Assembly: GCA_030531085.1 (NCBI GenBank)
Contig: JAUNOM010000018.1
Location: 1-49,520, forward strand
DNA: 49,520 nucleotides
DNA from: Prevotellaceae bacterium
Lineage (GTDB): Bacteria; Bacteroidota; Bacteroidia; Bacteroidales; Bacteroidaceae
Reading direction: 5' to 3'
In this document: positions 33,645 through 43,137 of the stretch, in pieces
Layout of the letters: every line of letters begins with the position of its first letter
Position numbering within the stretch: the stretch's first letter is position 1
Program-made: the position numbers and the translations under genes
The notes under the pieces: model-generated
Told to the model about the DNA's origin: nothing
Databases searched by the model: none
Seen by the model: only the letters and a program-made list of their open reading frames with translations

Positions 33645-35306
33645 CTATTGATATAAATATCGTTTTATACTCTTTTTAGGCGTTTTCTCAAACTCCTCAT
33701 CATGAATCTCTATATGCGCTATTTTGCAGTAGGCCGGCTGTGTGGCATTCAACTGTGCAAGATTTTGATTCATAAGTGTGGTTACATCATCACTTGACAT
33801 CCCCCGTGCGGAACATACATCAATGTCAGGATGCACTAACGCCACAAGCTTTCCTCCGCGTTGCACAACGATACTCTCCATTACAAGTGGCATAGAGTTA
33901 AGTGCGTCCTCTATTTCTTCAGGGAAAATATTCTGTCCACTCGGCCCGAGAATCATGTTTTTTGATCGTCCTTTTATATATAAATTGCCTTTACGGTCAA
34001 TAATTCCAAGGTCTCCAGTGTGATACCAGCCATCTTTATCCAGCGCCATTGCTGTGGCTTCTTCATTTTTATAATAGCCAAGCATGACATTAAGTCCACG
34101 TGTCAAAATCTCACCGGGTACAGAACGCGGATTCTTGCTGTTAATCTTTATTTCCATATTCACTGCCGCCTGTCCACAAGAACCAAAACGATGCTGCTTC
34201 CAGTTCGTGAATGCTATAATTGGAGCACATTCTGTAGCACCATAACCGATAGCCAATGGGAATTTAATGTCCATCAGGAACGTTTCTATCTCTTGATTTA
34301 ACGCCGCTCCGCCTATTATAATCTCATACAGACGGCCACCAAATGCCTCATAAACTTGCTGACGTATCTTCTTTTTTATTTTTGAACCCACAATAGGAGT
34401 GTTCAGTAATATGCGCATTGCAGGCGTATGTACCTTTGGAAAAATTTTCTTACGGACAATTTTCTCAAGGACAAGAGGAACTGCCACTATCACAATAGGA
34501 CGTATATCCTTAAATGCCTGAGCAACAACAGCAGGCGATGGCATTCTTGTCAAGAAATAAATATGACATCCGCACGTGAATTCTTTGATAAATTCAAATG
34601 CCATTCCATACATGTGGGCCATAGGGAGGATGGACACAGTATTGTCACCAGGATGTAATTCCGAGTCAAGCATCTCGCTGGCAAACTGAAGATTTGACCA
34701 CATGGCGCGGTAAGGAATCATCACACCCTTTGAGAAACCTGTGGTACCGGATGTATAGTTTATTAATGCAAGCTCGTCTGGATGCTTCTCTTTATAGTAA
34801 ACCACATTCTCCTTACGGAAGAATTTGGGGAATTTCTCACCAAAAAGCAAGTTAAGGTTCTCGCGTGCCTCGGTAAGTCGTTGTGAACGTGACACCAGCA
34901 GTGAGAAATCAATCATATTGATGATGCCTTCAAGGTCAGGCATGGCATTCGGGGTGATCTGTTTGGCCACGACATCGCCAACAAAAAGAAGACGCGCCTC
35001 TGAATGGTTTACGATATTATGAATCTGCTCAGCAGTAAATTCGTGCAAAATGGGTACAGCCACGGCACCATAAGTAATTGTAGCGAGAAACGCCACAGCC
35101 CAATGGCTCATGTTACGGCCGCACAGAGCAACTTTATCACCAGGCTTCAAGCCACTGTGCTCAAACAATATATGTAGTTTCTCTATCTTACGAGCTACAT
35201 CATGATACTGTAAAGTCGCTCCTTTGTAATCAGTAAGAGCGTCAAGGTCCCAATTTGCTACTATGCTCTGTTCTATGCAGGCATTAAAACTTGGAATATG
35301 TTTCAT
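33645..35306 (-). CDS. AMP-dependent long-chain acyl-CoA synthetase
   Basis: The ATG at 35306 (553 aa, MKHIPSFNACIEQ) is preferred; in-frame ATGs also lie upstream, for example at 35330. It belongs to the ANL adenylating superfamily: P-loop-like YTSGTTGFSKGVM, YGATECAPI, and YHTGDLGIIDRKGNLYIKGRSKN. It should activate fatty acids as acyl-AMP and then acyl-CoA; the substrate is not certain. It is monocistronic, with a consensus promoter upstream (35408-35438) and a hairpin downstream. Confidence 0.88.
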   Translation of the reverse strand: MKHIPSFNACIEQSIVANWDLDALTDYKGATLQYHDVARKIEKLHILFEHSGLKPGDKVALCGRNMSHWAVAFLATITYGAVAVPILHEFTAEQIHNIVNHSEARLLFVGDVVAKQITPNAMPDLEGIINMIDFSLLVSRSQRLTEARENLNLLFGEKFPKFFRKENVVYYKEKHPDELALINYTSGTTGFSKGVMIPYRAMWSNLQFASEMLDSELHPGDNTVSILPMAHMYGMAFEFIKEFTCGCHIYFLTRMPSPAVVAQAFKDIRPIVIVAVPLVLEKIVRKKIFPKVHTPAMRILLNTPIVGSKIKKKIRQQVYEAFGGRLYEIIIGGAALNQEIETFLMDIKFPLAIGYGATECAPIIAFTNWKQHRFGSCGQAAVNMEIKINSKNPRSVPGEILTRGLNVMLGYYKNEEATAMALDKDGWYHTGDLGIIDRKGNLYIKGRSKNMILGPSGQNIFPEEIEDALNSMPLVMESIVVQRGGKLVALVHPDIDVCSARGMSSDDVTTLMNQNLAQLNATQPAYCKIAHIEIHDEEFEKTPKKSIKRYLYQ

Positions 35307-35407
35307 CTGACAGGTTATTGATATTTTCATTAGCAAACAGTATTGCCATAATCGAAGAAAAAGCAACGATTACTTATAATATGGTTAACTCATCTGCGTT
35401 TACAGCG

Positions 35408-35438
35408 CAAAGATAAGGTATTTTTTGCACACACGCAA
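35408..35438 (-). promoter_or_regulatory. Bacteroidetes-type promoter of acyl-CoA synthetase gene
   Basis: On the minus strand TTG (35438-35436), 20 nt, TATCTTTG (35415-35408) matches the consensus exactly. The predicted leader is about 95 nt. Confidence 0.72.
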
Positions 35439-35497
35439 GAGATTATGTGCAATTTTTACTTTATGGCTTTAAATTTATGGAAAATAAAACAACAATG

Positions 35498-35529
35498 TGG
35501 CATTTTTTCATTTTTTTTTCTTACCTTTG
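35498..35529 (+). promoter_or_regulatory. Probable promoter of the ftsY operon
   Basis: TACCTTTG at 35522-35529 is an exact -7 match. TGG at 35498-35500 is a near match to the -33 TTG at 21-nt spacing. The predicted start is near 35536, 72 nt before ftsY. The minus promoter at 35408-35438 diverges from it. Confidence 0.55.
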
Positions 35530-35607
35530 CAGATAAATTGGCTCTTTGCATTCACATAGCTATCAACTACATTGTGGACCAGGAGTTTTTTTAACTAAAA
35601 TAACAAT

Positions 35608-36561
35608 ATGGGCATATTCGGTTTTTTCAACAGAGAAAAAAAAGAGACTCTCGACAAAGGGTTAGAGAAGACGAAGCAGAGCGTCTTTGACAAAATCACA
35701 CGTGCGATAGCAGGTAAGGACAAAGTTGACGATGATGTTTTGGACAATTTGGAGGAAGTGCTCATCACAAGCGATGTGGGCGTGGATACCACATTGAAAA
35801 TCATAGAGCGTATAGAAGCGCGTGTTGCAAGGGACAAATATGTCTCAACATCTGAACTGAACCGCATACTTCGCGAAGAGATAGTGACACTTCTGACAGA
35901 AAATAATTCTTCTGATACAGACTCATGGGACTTGCCTACAGAACATCGTCCATACGTTATTTTAGTAGTAGGCGTTAACGGCGTAGGCAAGACAACAACT
36001 ATCGGTAAACTGGCATGGCAGTTTAAAGAAGCTGGCAAGAAAGTGTATCTTGGAGCGGCGGACACATTCCGTGCCGCAGCCGTAGAGCAGCTGTGTATAT
36101 GGGGAAACAGGGTTGGAGTTCCTGTCATAAAACAACAGATGGGCTCGGATCCGGCAAGTGTGGCATTTGATACTTTGGCTTCAGCAAAGGCGAACAATGC
36201 GGATGTTGTCATTATAGACACAGCGGGCAGACTGCATAATAAAGTAAATCTCATGAATGAATTGAAGAAGGTAAAAGACGTTATGAGAAAAGTACTGCCG
36301 AAAGCCCCCGATGAGGTCTTGCTGGTTCTTGATGGCTCTACAGGACAAAATGCTTTTGAACAGGCCAGACAGTTTGCCGCAGTAACTCAAATAAGCAGTC
36401 TTGCCATCACCAAACTGGATGGAACAGCTAAAGGTGGAGTAGTGGTTGGTATAAGCGACCAGTTGAAAGTTCCTGTGAAATATATAGGACTCGGTGAAGG
36501 AATGCGTGACTTACAGTTGTTCAACCGTCGGGAGTTCGTTAACTCTTTATTTGGAGAATAA
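35608..36561 (+). CDS. ftsY: Signal recognition particle receptor FtsY
   Basis: The 317-aa SRP-type GTPase has the NG domain: P-loop GVNGVGKT at 122-129, DTFRAAA at 152-158, DTAGR at 204-208 and TKLDGTAKGG at 268-277. The long acidic A domain of E. coli FtsY is absent; only a short basic N-terminus (MGIFGFFNREKKE) remains, which could bind the membrane. It receives ribosome-SRP complexes at the inner membrane. It is the first gene of a long plus-strand run ending with galM. Confidence 0.96.
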   Translation: MGIFGFFNREKKETLDKGLEKTKQSVFDKITRAIAGKDKVDDDVLDNLEEVLITSDVGVDTTLKIIERIEARVARDKYVSTSELNRILREEIVTLLTENNSSDTDSWDLPTEHRPYVILVVGVNGVGKTTTIGKLAWQFKEAGKKVYLGAADTFRAAAVEQLCIWGNRVGVPVIKQQMGSDPASVAFDTLASAKANNADVVIIDTAGRLHNKVNLMNELKKVKDVMRKVLPKAPDEVLLVLDGSTGQNAFEQARQFAAVTQISSLAITKLDGTAKGGVVVGISDQLKVPVKYIGLGEGMRDLQLFNRREFVNSLFGE

Positions 36562-36616
36562 TATCTGAATTTACATACTGTTTAGATTATCAGTTTCACT
36601 TCATTGTCTGTTAGTA

Positions 36617-37921
36617 ATGATAAAGCATATCGACATAATTACAATGGGCTGCTCTAAAAACCTTGTTGACAGTGAGACTTTACAACGTCTGTTCACAAAG
36701 CGTGGCTATAGTTGTTCTGTTGATGCAGAGGTGATAAAGGGAGACACGGTGGTGATAAATACCTGTGGCTTCATTGGAGATGCGAAGGAGGAGAGCATAA
36801 ATACTATTCTGGAACTTGTGCAAGCAAAAGAGGAAGGTAGAATACAGCGCCTTTTCGTTATGGGATGCCTGTCACAACGATATAAGGAAGACCTGCAGAA
36901 AGAGATTCCACAAGTTGACAAGTATTATGGCAAGTTCGATTATAAGGCACTTGTTGATGACCTTGAGGTATTATATGGAAAAGCTCAGGTCGTAACAGCA
37001 AATACAATAACAAGAAAGGCAAGAAAGCACTACTGTTACATAAAGATATCAGAAGGATGTGACAGACATTGTGCATACTGTGCCATACCTATCATAACAG
37101 GCAAACATAAAAGCCGTACTATTGACGATATTCTTGACGAGGTAACGGTCAGAGTCAGTGAAGGAGTGAAGGAGTTTCAGATAATAGCTCAGGAACTGAC
37201 TTATTATGGTATTGATATTGACGGCAAACGACATATCGCAGAACTGATAGATCGCATGGCAGGGATAAAGGGAGTCAAGTGGATAAGACTGCATTATGCC
37301 TATCCTAACCAATTCCCAATGGAACTGCTCGATGTGATACGTAAGCATTCTAATGTATGCAAGTATCTTGACATTGCTTTACAGCATATATCTACATCCG
37401 TACTGAACAGAATGCGTCGTAATACGACAAAGGAAGAGACCATGGAACTTATCACACGGTTAAGAAAGGAGGTTCCAGGTATAGTGCTTAGGACAACACT
37501 GATGGTTGGATATCCTGGAGAGACGGAAGAGGAGTTCCAAGAACTGATAGAATTTGTAAAATGGGCACGTTTTGAGCGTATGGGTGCATTCGCCTATTCT
37601 GAAGAAGAGGGAACATATAGCGCAGAACATTATAAGGACGATGTGCCGGAGGAGATAAAGCAGAGAAGGTTGGATAAACTGATGCGCGTACAGCAGAACA
37701 TTTCTGAGGAACTGCTCCAACAGCGTATAGGACAGACAGTGAAGGTTATAATAGACCGAAAAGAAGGAGACTGGTATGTAGCACGTTCCGAATATTCGTC
37801 ACCAGATGTTGATCCGGAAATACTTATCAGCACGGATGGTAAAACTCTAAGAAAGGGATGTTTCTATAACGCGAGAATTACAGGTAATGAAGAGTTTGAT
37901 TTATATGGCATTGTAGAGTAG
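36617..37921 (+). CDS. rimO: Ribosomal protein S12 methylthiotransferase RimO
   Basis: The 434-aa radical SAM methylthiotransferase has an N-terminal MTTase domain with cluster cysteines C12 (MGCSKN), C50 (NTCGFI) and C84 (MGCLSQ), radical SAM CxxxCxxC at C148, C152 and C155, and a C-terminal TRAM domain. The SKNLVDSE motif is typical of RimO rather than MiaB. It adds a methylthio group to an Asp of S12. It lies 55 nt after ftsY and 15 nt before the HU gene. Confidence 0.95.
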   Translation: MIKHIDIITMGCSKNLVDSETLQRLFTKRGYSCSVDAEVIKGDTVVINTCGFIGDAKEESINTILELVQAKEEGRIQRLFVMGCLSQRYKEDLQKEIPQVDKYYGKFDYKALVDDLEVLYGKAQVVTANTITRKARKHYCYIKISEGCDRHCAYCAIPIITGKHKSRTIDDILDEVTVRVSEGVKEFQIIAQELTYYGIDIDGKRHIAELIDRMAGIKGVKWIRLHYAYPNQFPMELLDVIRKHSNVCKYLDIALQHISTSVLNRMRRNTTKEETMELITRLRKEVPGIVLRTTLMVGYPGETEEEFQELIEFVKWARFERMGAFAYSEEEGTYSAEHYKDDVPEEIKQRRLDKLMRVQQNISEELLQQRIGQTVKVIIDRKEGDWYVARSEYSSPDVDPEILISTDGKTLRKGCFYNARITGNEEFDLYGIVE

Positions 37922-37936
37922 CTTTACAACATACAG

Positions 37937-38224
37937 ATGAATAATAAGGAATTTATAACTACATTGGCACAGAAAACAGGTTACAAGGTGGAAGATACGC
38001 AAAACATAGTAAGGACAACCGTGCATACTATTATTGACTCCCTTGTAGATGGAGACAGTGTCAGCGTATCTGGATTAGGAAGCTTTGAGGTAAAGAAAAG
38101 AATGGAACGCATCATAACAAACCCAGGAAATGGACAAAAGATGCTGGTTCCTCCAAAACTTGTTGCTAATTTCAAGCCTTTTGCCACTCTGAAAGAAAAG
38201 GTAAAGGAGAGTGAGAAGAAATAA
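37937..38224 (+). CDS. HU-family DNA-binding protein
   Basis: The 95-aa protein has the HU/IHF fold: an N-terminal helical dimerisation region, VSGLGSFEVKKR, then the DNA-binding arm region with NPGNGQKMLVPP in place of the usual NPxTGEx. A lysine-rich C-terminus follows. It bends and compacts DNA. It directly precedes a second, membrane-spanning HU-domain protein (32-nt gap), so the two are probably co-expressed. Confidence 0.92.
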   Translation: MNNKEFITTLAQKTGYKVEDTQNIVRTTVHTIIDSLVDGDSVSVSGLGSFEVKKRMERIITNPGNGQKMLVPPKLVANFKPFATLKEKVKESEKK

Positions 38225-38256
38225 AGGTGATAGCAATTCAATAGAACTATGAATGA

Positions 38257-39447
38257 ATGGTAACAGTAAAAGACATAGCAAAAATTCTTGTCGCCAAGCA
38301 TAAATTATCTAATGCCGAGGCTGAGATTTTCATACAAATGATTGTCGAGGTTGTTCACGAAGGACTACTGCGTGACCGGCAAGTAAAAATAAAAGGTTTC
38401 GGAACATTCAAACTGCAAGCCATGAAAGAGCGTAGCAGCGTGAATGTTAATACTGGAGAAAAGGTTCTTATCGGTGAACATGATAAGATTACATTTACCC
38501 CAGACAATGTGATGAAGGATTTGATAAACAAACCCTTTGCACAATTTGAGACTGTACCTATAAACGATGGCAGTCCACTACTTGATAATAGTTCTCTGTC
38601 TGATACTGACACAGAAGAAGATGCAGAGACTGTAACAGAGGTTAAAGACATTACAGAAGAGAATACCATTAACATTCCAAACGAGAGTTATATTGTCAAA
38701 CCACAAACAGAGATATTTCCTACAGAAGAGGATATACCGACACCAAATATAGAAGAAAAAGAGGAAGTACCTGAGGTTGAAACTTCTGAAAGTCAGGAAA
38801 TAGAAAAGGAAGAAGCTCCCATTGAAACCGAGACTGTAGACTATCCTCAAGAAGAGGCCAAAAGTGTGACAGAGTCAGAATGTGAACAGCAATATCCTCA
38901 TTGCCATAATGTATTCTTATATTATGCCATAATAATAAATATTGTAGTCGCAATATCTGCGTTTACTCTCGGATATATGGCAAGCAGTCAGCAGTGGTTT
39001 GTAGAAGAAATGGCTGAAGCGAATACACAACCTAAGGTAGACAATAGGAATGTGGCGCAACAGAAACAGCCGACAAGCAAACAGGCTGATACAACTAAGA
39101 ATACAGCAAAGCCTGCGACAGAGAAAACATTGAAAGACTCCACTGTGTCCGCTAAGAATACAGCCTCTACAGTAAAGAACAAGCGTAATACAGACTCCTT
39201 AAAGGAAGAGAACATAGAGAATCAATATAATGATGATGTCAGAGTACGTACAGGAGCCTACAATATTATAGGTATAGACAAAGAGGTTGTTGTCAGACAA
39301 GGGCAGACCATACAGTCTATCAGCCGCACTTATTTGGGTGAGGGGATGGAGTGCTATATAGAAGCATTAAACGGTAAGACAACAGTAAAGGCAGGTGAAA
39401 AGATTAAGATACCGAAGTTAAAGCTCAAGAAGCGTAAGCATAGCTAA
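38257..39447 (+). CDS. HU domain - transmembrane - LysM fusion protein
   Basis: The 396-aa protein has three parts. Residues 1-95 are an HU/IHF-like domain (VKIKGFGTFKLQ; NVNTGEKVLIGEHDKITF in the arm). Residues 100-210 form a linker rich in Glu, Thr and Pro. Residues about 219-242 form a single hydrophobic helix (VFLYYAIIINIVVAISAFTL). A Lys/Thr/Ala-rich spacer follows, then a LysM-like domain at about 345-389 (VVRQGQTIQSISRTYLG...GEKIKIPKL) and a basic tail. If the N-terminus is cytoplasmic, the HU domain could hold DNA and the LysM domain peptidoglycan. The function is not established here. Confidence 0.85.
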   Translation: MVTVKDIAKILVAKHKLSNAEAEIFIQMIVEVVHEGLLRDRQVKIKGFGTFKLQAMKERSSVNVNTGEKVLIGEHDKITFTPDNVMKDLINKPFAQFETVPINDGSPLLDNSSLSDTDTEEDAETVTEVKDITEENTINIPNESYIVKPQTEIFPTEEDIPTPNIEEKEEVPEVETSESQEIEKEEAPIETETVDYPQEEAKSVTESECEQQYPHCHNVFLYYAIIINIVVAISAFTLGYMASSQQWFVEEMAEANTQPKVDNRNVAQQKQPTSKQADTTKNTAKPATEKTLKDSTVSAKNTASTVKNKRNTDSLKEENIENQYNDDVRVRTGAYNIIGIDKEVVVRQGQTIQSISRTYLGEGMECYIEALNGKTTVKAGEKIKIPKLKLKKRKHS

Positions 39448-39502
39448 GTTTGAGAACACAGTGTAATCATAATATAAACACAAAAGAAGATAGATATTTA
39501 AG

Positions 39503-41983
39503 ATGACGAAATTCAACAGCATGATGGCACAGGATTCTGCTTTCCACATGTTTGCAGAGTTTGATGGCGATATAAACAAAATATACGAGCAGGGTAAAGA
39601 AGGGGAAATGCCGATACTTATAACAAGAAACATGGTCAGCTTTCCCGGTGTACTCACCTCTGTGACAATAGCCAGACCTGTAACCAAGCAGTTGGTTAAA
39701 TATATAGAGAAGAATCCCAACCAGCAGTTCGCCATGTTCTGCCAAAAGGATCAGACAATAGAGGAACCAGGTGTGGAGGATCTTTGTAAATATGGTGTAA
39801 TAGCGAAATTTCTAAAAGTCTTTGAAGTTCCTGGGACAGAACCTCGTTACGCATTTGTAGCACAGGCACTCACACGTTGTGAGATACAGGATGTGGTAAA
39901 GGAGACACCGTTTATGTGGGCTCATGTATTACCTGCGCCGGAGATTATGCCAAACAAAGACGACATGGAATTTGACACAATTGTTAAGGATTTAAGGAAA
40001 AGGGTAAGGGAGTATATAGACAAGAGCGACACTTTGCCATTCGAACTGCAAATGTCATTACACGGCATAGAGGATTCTTCATTCTACGTGAATATGGTTT
40101 CATACCATATACCCATTCCCCTAACAGAGAAAATGGCCCTATTGGAATTTGGGGATTTAAAATTGCGCGCTTTAAATCTGTTACAGATAATGAACCGCGA
40201 GATACAGTATGCTAATCTTAGGCTTGATATACAAAACAGGACTCAGCATACTATTGATGAAGAACAGAAAAACTATTTCCTCCGCCAGCAGATAAAAAGC
40301 ATAACAAAGGAATTAGGTGGGGATGAACGTGGAACAGAGGTAGAGAAGATAAAGAACAAAGCTGCAAAGAAAAAGTGGAACGATGAGATAAAGCAGGCTT
40401 TTGAACGAGAACTGGAAAGATTAAACCAGATGCATCCGCAAAGCAGCGACTATAATGTGCAGCTTAACTATCTCAACCAACTTATAGACTTACCATGGGG
40501 ACTATATACTACAGACGATCTTGACCTAAAGAAAGCCAAGAGGACTCTGGATAGAGATCATTACGGTATGGAAGAGGTAAAGCAGCGCATTTTGGAATAT
40601 ATAGCGGTGCTTTCATTAAGAGGTGATCTCAAATCTCCCATATTATGCCTATACGGTCCTCCGGGTGTTGGAAAGACTTCTTTGGGTAAAAGCATCGCTG
40701 ATGCGCTTGGCAGATCTTATGTAAGGGTCAGCCTTGGTGGCGTGCACGACGAAGCCGAAATACGCGGACATCGCAGGACGTATGTAGGAGCCATGCCCGG
40801 ACGTATAATAAAGAGTATAGAGAAGGCTGGCACCTGCAATCCTGTATTTATTCTTGACGAGATAGACAAGGTTACTCAGACCACCATGAATGGTAACCCT
40901 GCCTCCGCCTTGCTGGAAGTACTTGACCCTGAACAGAACACCGCATTTCACGACAACTATCTTGATTTAGACTTTGATTTGTCAAAGGTCATGTTCATTG
41001 CAACCGCTAATGATATAAGCACCATTCCCGGCCCTTTACGTGACAGGATGGAGATGATAGAAGTTGGAGGCTATACTACCGAAGAGAAGATAGAGATAGC
41101 AAAGCGGCATCTTTTACCACGTGAGAAGGACAAGACGGGACTGAAGGAGGAGAAAGGATTGTCCATACGTAAGAACGCGATAGAGAAGATAATTGAGCGG
41201 TATACCAGAGAAAGTGGTGTGCGTCAGTTAGAAAAGCAGATAAACAAAGCCTTACGCAAACTCGCTTACTATAAGATGCGTGACGGAATCCTGCCTTATG
41301 AGCGGATTACACCTGATAATTTGGAGGATTTGCTTGACAAGCCGCCATTCTACCGTGACATTTACCAAGGCAATGATTATGCTGGAGTTGTAACCGGACT
41401 GGCATGGACAAGTGTCGGTGGTGAGATTCTGTTCATAGAGACAAGTCTTTCCAAGGGCAAGAATGGAAAACTAACACTTACGGGTAATCTTGGCGATGTC
41501 ATGAAGGAGTCCGCCGTAATAGCACTGGAGTATGTAAAGGCTCATGCAGACCTTCTGAAGATAGACTACCGCATATTCGATAACTGGAACATACATATTC
41601 ATGTACCAGAGGGAGCCACTCCAAAGGACGGCCCGTCGGCAGGCATCACCATTGCAACAAGTATCGCATCAGCTCTGACGCAGAGGAAAGTACGCAAGAA
41701 TGTAGCCATGACAGGCGAAATAACCCTTAGAGGAAAAGTGCTTCCTGTTGGTGGCATTAAGGAGAAGATTCTCGCAGCAAAGCGTGCTGGCATTACTGAT
41801 ATTCTATTATGTAAGGCTAACAACAAGGACATAGATCAGATTCCCGCAGATTATCTAAAAGGTGTAACTTTCCATTATGTTGAAAACATTGCGGATGTAT
41901 GGGACTTTGCCCTTACTGATGAGATTGTGGACAATCCTATCGATTTTACGATAGAAGAACCGCAGCAAAACGAAGGAAAATAA
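39503..41983 (+). CDS. lon: ATP-dependent protease Lon
   Basis: The 826-aa LonA protein has an N-terminal substrate-binding domain (about 35-245), coiled linker, AAA+ module with Walker A GPPGVGKT (385-392) and Walker B VFILDEID (448-455), and a C-terminal protease domain with the catalytic dyad S712 (KDGPSAG) and K755 (GGIKEK). It degrades damaged and regulatory proteins. It follows the HU-LysM gene by 55 nt. Confidence 0.97.
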   Translation: MTKFNSMMAQDSAFHMFAEFDGDINKIYEQGKEGEMPILITRNMVSFPGVLTSVTIARPVTKQLVKYIEKNPNQQFAMFCQKDQTIEEPGVEDLCKYGVIAKFLKVFEVPGTEPRYAFVAQALTRCEIQDVVKETPFMWAHVLPAPEIMPNKDDMEFDTIVKDLRKRVREYIDKSDTLPFELQMSLHGIEDSSFYVNMVSYHIPIPLTEKMALLEFGDLKLRALNLLQIMNREIQYANLRLDIQNRTQHTIDEEQKNYFLRQQIKSITKELGGDERGTEVEKIKNKAAKKKWNDEIKQAFERELERLNQMHPQSSDYNVQLNYLNQLIDLPWGLYTTDDLDLKKAKRTLDRDHYGMEEVKQRILEYIAVLSLRGDLKSPILCLYGPPGVGKTSLGKSIADALGRSYVRVSLGGVHDEAEIRGHRRTYVGAMPGRIIKSIEKAGTCNPVFILDEIDKVTQTTMNGNPASALLEVLDPEQNTAFHDNYLDLDFDLSKVMFIATANDISTIPGPLRDRMEMIEVGGYTTEEKIEIAKRHLLPREKDKTGLKEEKGLSIRKNAIEKIIERYTRESGVRQLEKQINKALRKLAYYKMRDGILPYERITPDNLEDLLDKPPFYRDIYQGNDYAGVVTGLAWTSVGGEILFIETSLSKGKNGKLTLTGNLGDVMKESAVIALEYVKAHADLLKIDYRIFDNWNIHIHVPEGATPKDGPSAGITIATSIASALTQRKVRKNVAMTGEITLRGKVLPVGGIKEKILAAKRAGITDILLCKANNKDIDQIPADYLKGVTFHYVENIADVWDFALTDEIVDNPIDFTIEEPQQNEGK

Positions 41984-42009
41984 ATCACGTAAACACAACA
42001 AAGAAGTAA

Positions 42010-43137
42010 ATGACCTTTGAACTGCAACATACAGACCCACTCTCATGGGCAAGATCAGGACGGATTACAACAGAGCACGGTGAGATACTGACTCCAATAT
42101 TCATGCCGGTAGGAACCGTTGGTAGTGTCAAGGCTGTGCATTTTGAGGAATTGCGCAGACAGGTGATGGCACAGATTATTTTGGGCAACACATACCATTT
42201 GTATCTTAGACCAGGGCTCGATATTCTGCAGAAAGCTGGCGGACTGCATAAGTTCATAGGGTGGGAGAGACCTATCCTTACTGACAGCGGAGGGTTCCAA
42301 GTATTCTCCCTGACCGGAATACGCAAGCTAAACGAGGACGGCTGTGAGTTTCGCTCCCACATCGATGGCAGCAAACACTTCTTCTCACCAGAACGCGTAA
42401 TGGATATAGAGCGTGTCATAGGTGCAGACATCATCATGGCCTTTGATGAATGCCCTCCCGGAGACAGCGATTGGAATTATGCGCGCAAGAGTCTGACGCT
42501 TACCGAGCACTGGCTTGACAGGTGTGTGAAGCGTTTTGATGAGACGGCTCCCTTATATGGACATTCGCAGAGTCTGTTCCCTATTGTTCAGGGCTGCACT
42601 TTCAAGGATTTAAGACAAGAGTCCGCGCATTTCGTTGCAGACAAAGGCTGCGACGGCAACGCCATAGGGGGACTTGCCGTGGGAGAGCCTACAGAAGTCA
42701 TGTATGAAATGGTAGAGGTGGTTAATGAGATACTGCCAACGGACAAACCACGATACCTGATGGGAGTAGGCACACCATGGAACATTTTGGAGAACATTGA
42801 ACGCGGCGTGGATATGTTTGACTGCGTCATGCCTACGCGAAACGGCAGGAACGCGATGCTGTTCACATACGACGGTACCATGAACATGAAGAACAAGAAA
42901 TGGGAGACAGACTTCACACCATTGGATACCACAGGATGTGACATAGACCAAGTCACCACCAAAGCATATCTCCACCATCTGTTCAAAGCTCAGGAATATC
43001 TTGCATTACAGATTGCGTCCATACACAATCTGGCATTTTATCTACGTCTGGTGACCGATGCCAGAGAACATATAGTAAAAGGAGATTTCTGTCAATGGAA
43101 GAAAACGGTTGTAGACAACATGAAAAGAAGAATATAA
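42010..43137 (+). CDS. tgt: tRNA-guanine transglycosylase
   Basis: The 375-aa enzyme exchanges the wobble guanine for preQ1 in queuosine tRNAs. The active-site residues are D92 (TDSGGFQ), D146 (FDECPP) and nucleophile D271 (FDCVMPTR). The zinc-site region differs from E. coli: where that enzyme has CxCxxC before AYLHHL, only C310 remains, although H339 (SIHNL) is kept. It lies 26 nt after lon and overlaps or abuts the next gene. Confidence 0.94.
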   Translation: MTFELQHTDPLSWARSGRITTEHGEILTPIFMPVGTVGSVKAVHFEELRRQVMAQIILGNTYHLYLRPGLDILQKAGGLHKFIGWERPILTDSGGFQVFSLTGIRKLNEDGCEFRSHIDGSKHFFSPERVMDIERVIGADIIMAFDECPPGDSDWNYARKSLTLTEHWLDRCVKRFDETAPLYGHSQSLFPIVQGCTFKDLRQESAHFVADKGCDGNAIGGLAVGEPTEVMYEMVEVVNEILPTDKPRYLMGVGTPWNILENIERGVDMFDCVMPTRNGRNAMLFTYDGTMNMKNKKWETDFTPLDTTGCDIDQVTTKAYLHHLFKAQEYLALQIASIHNLAFYLRLVTDAREHIVKGDFCQWKKTVVDNMKRRI

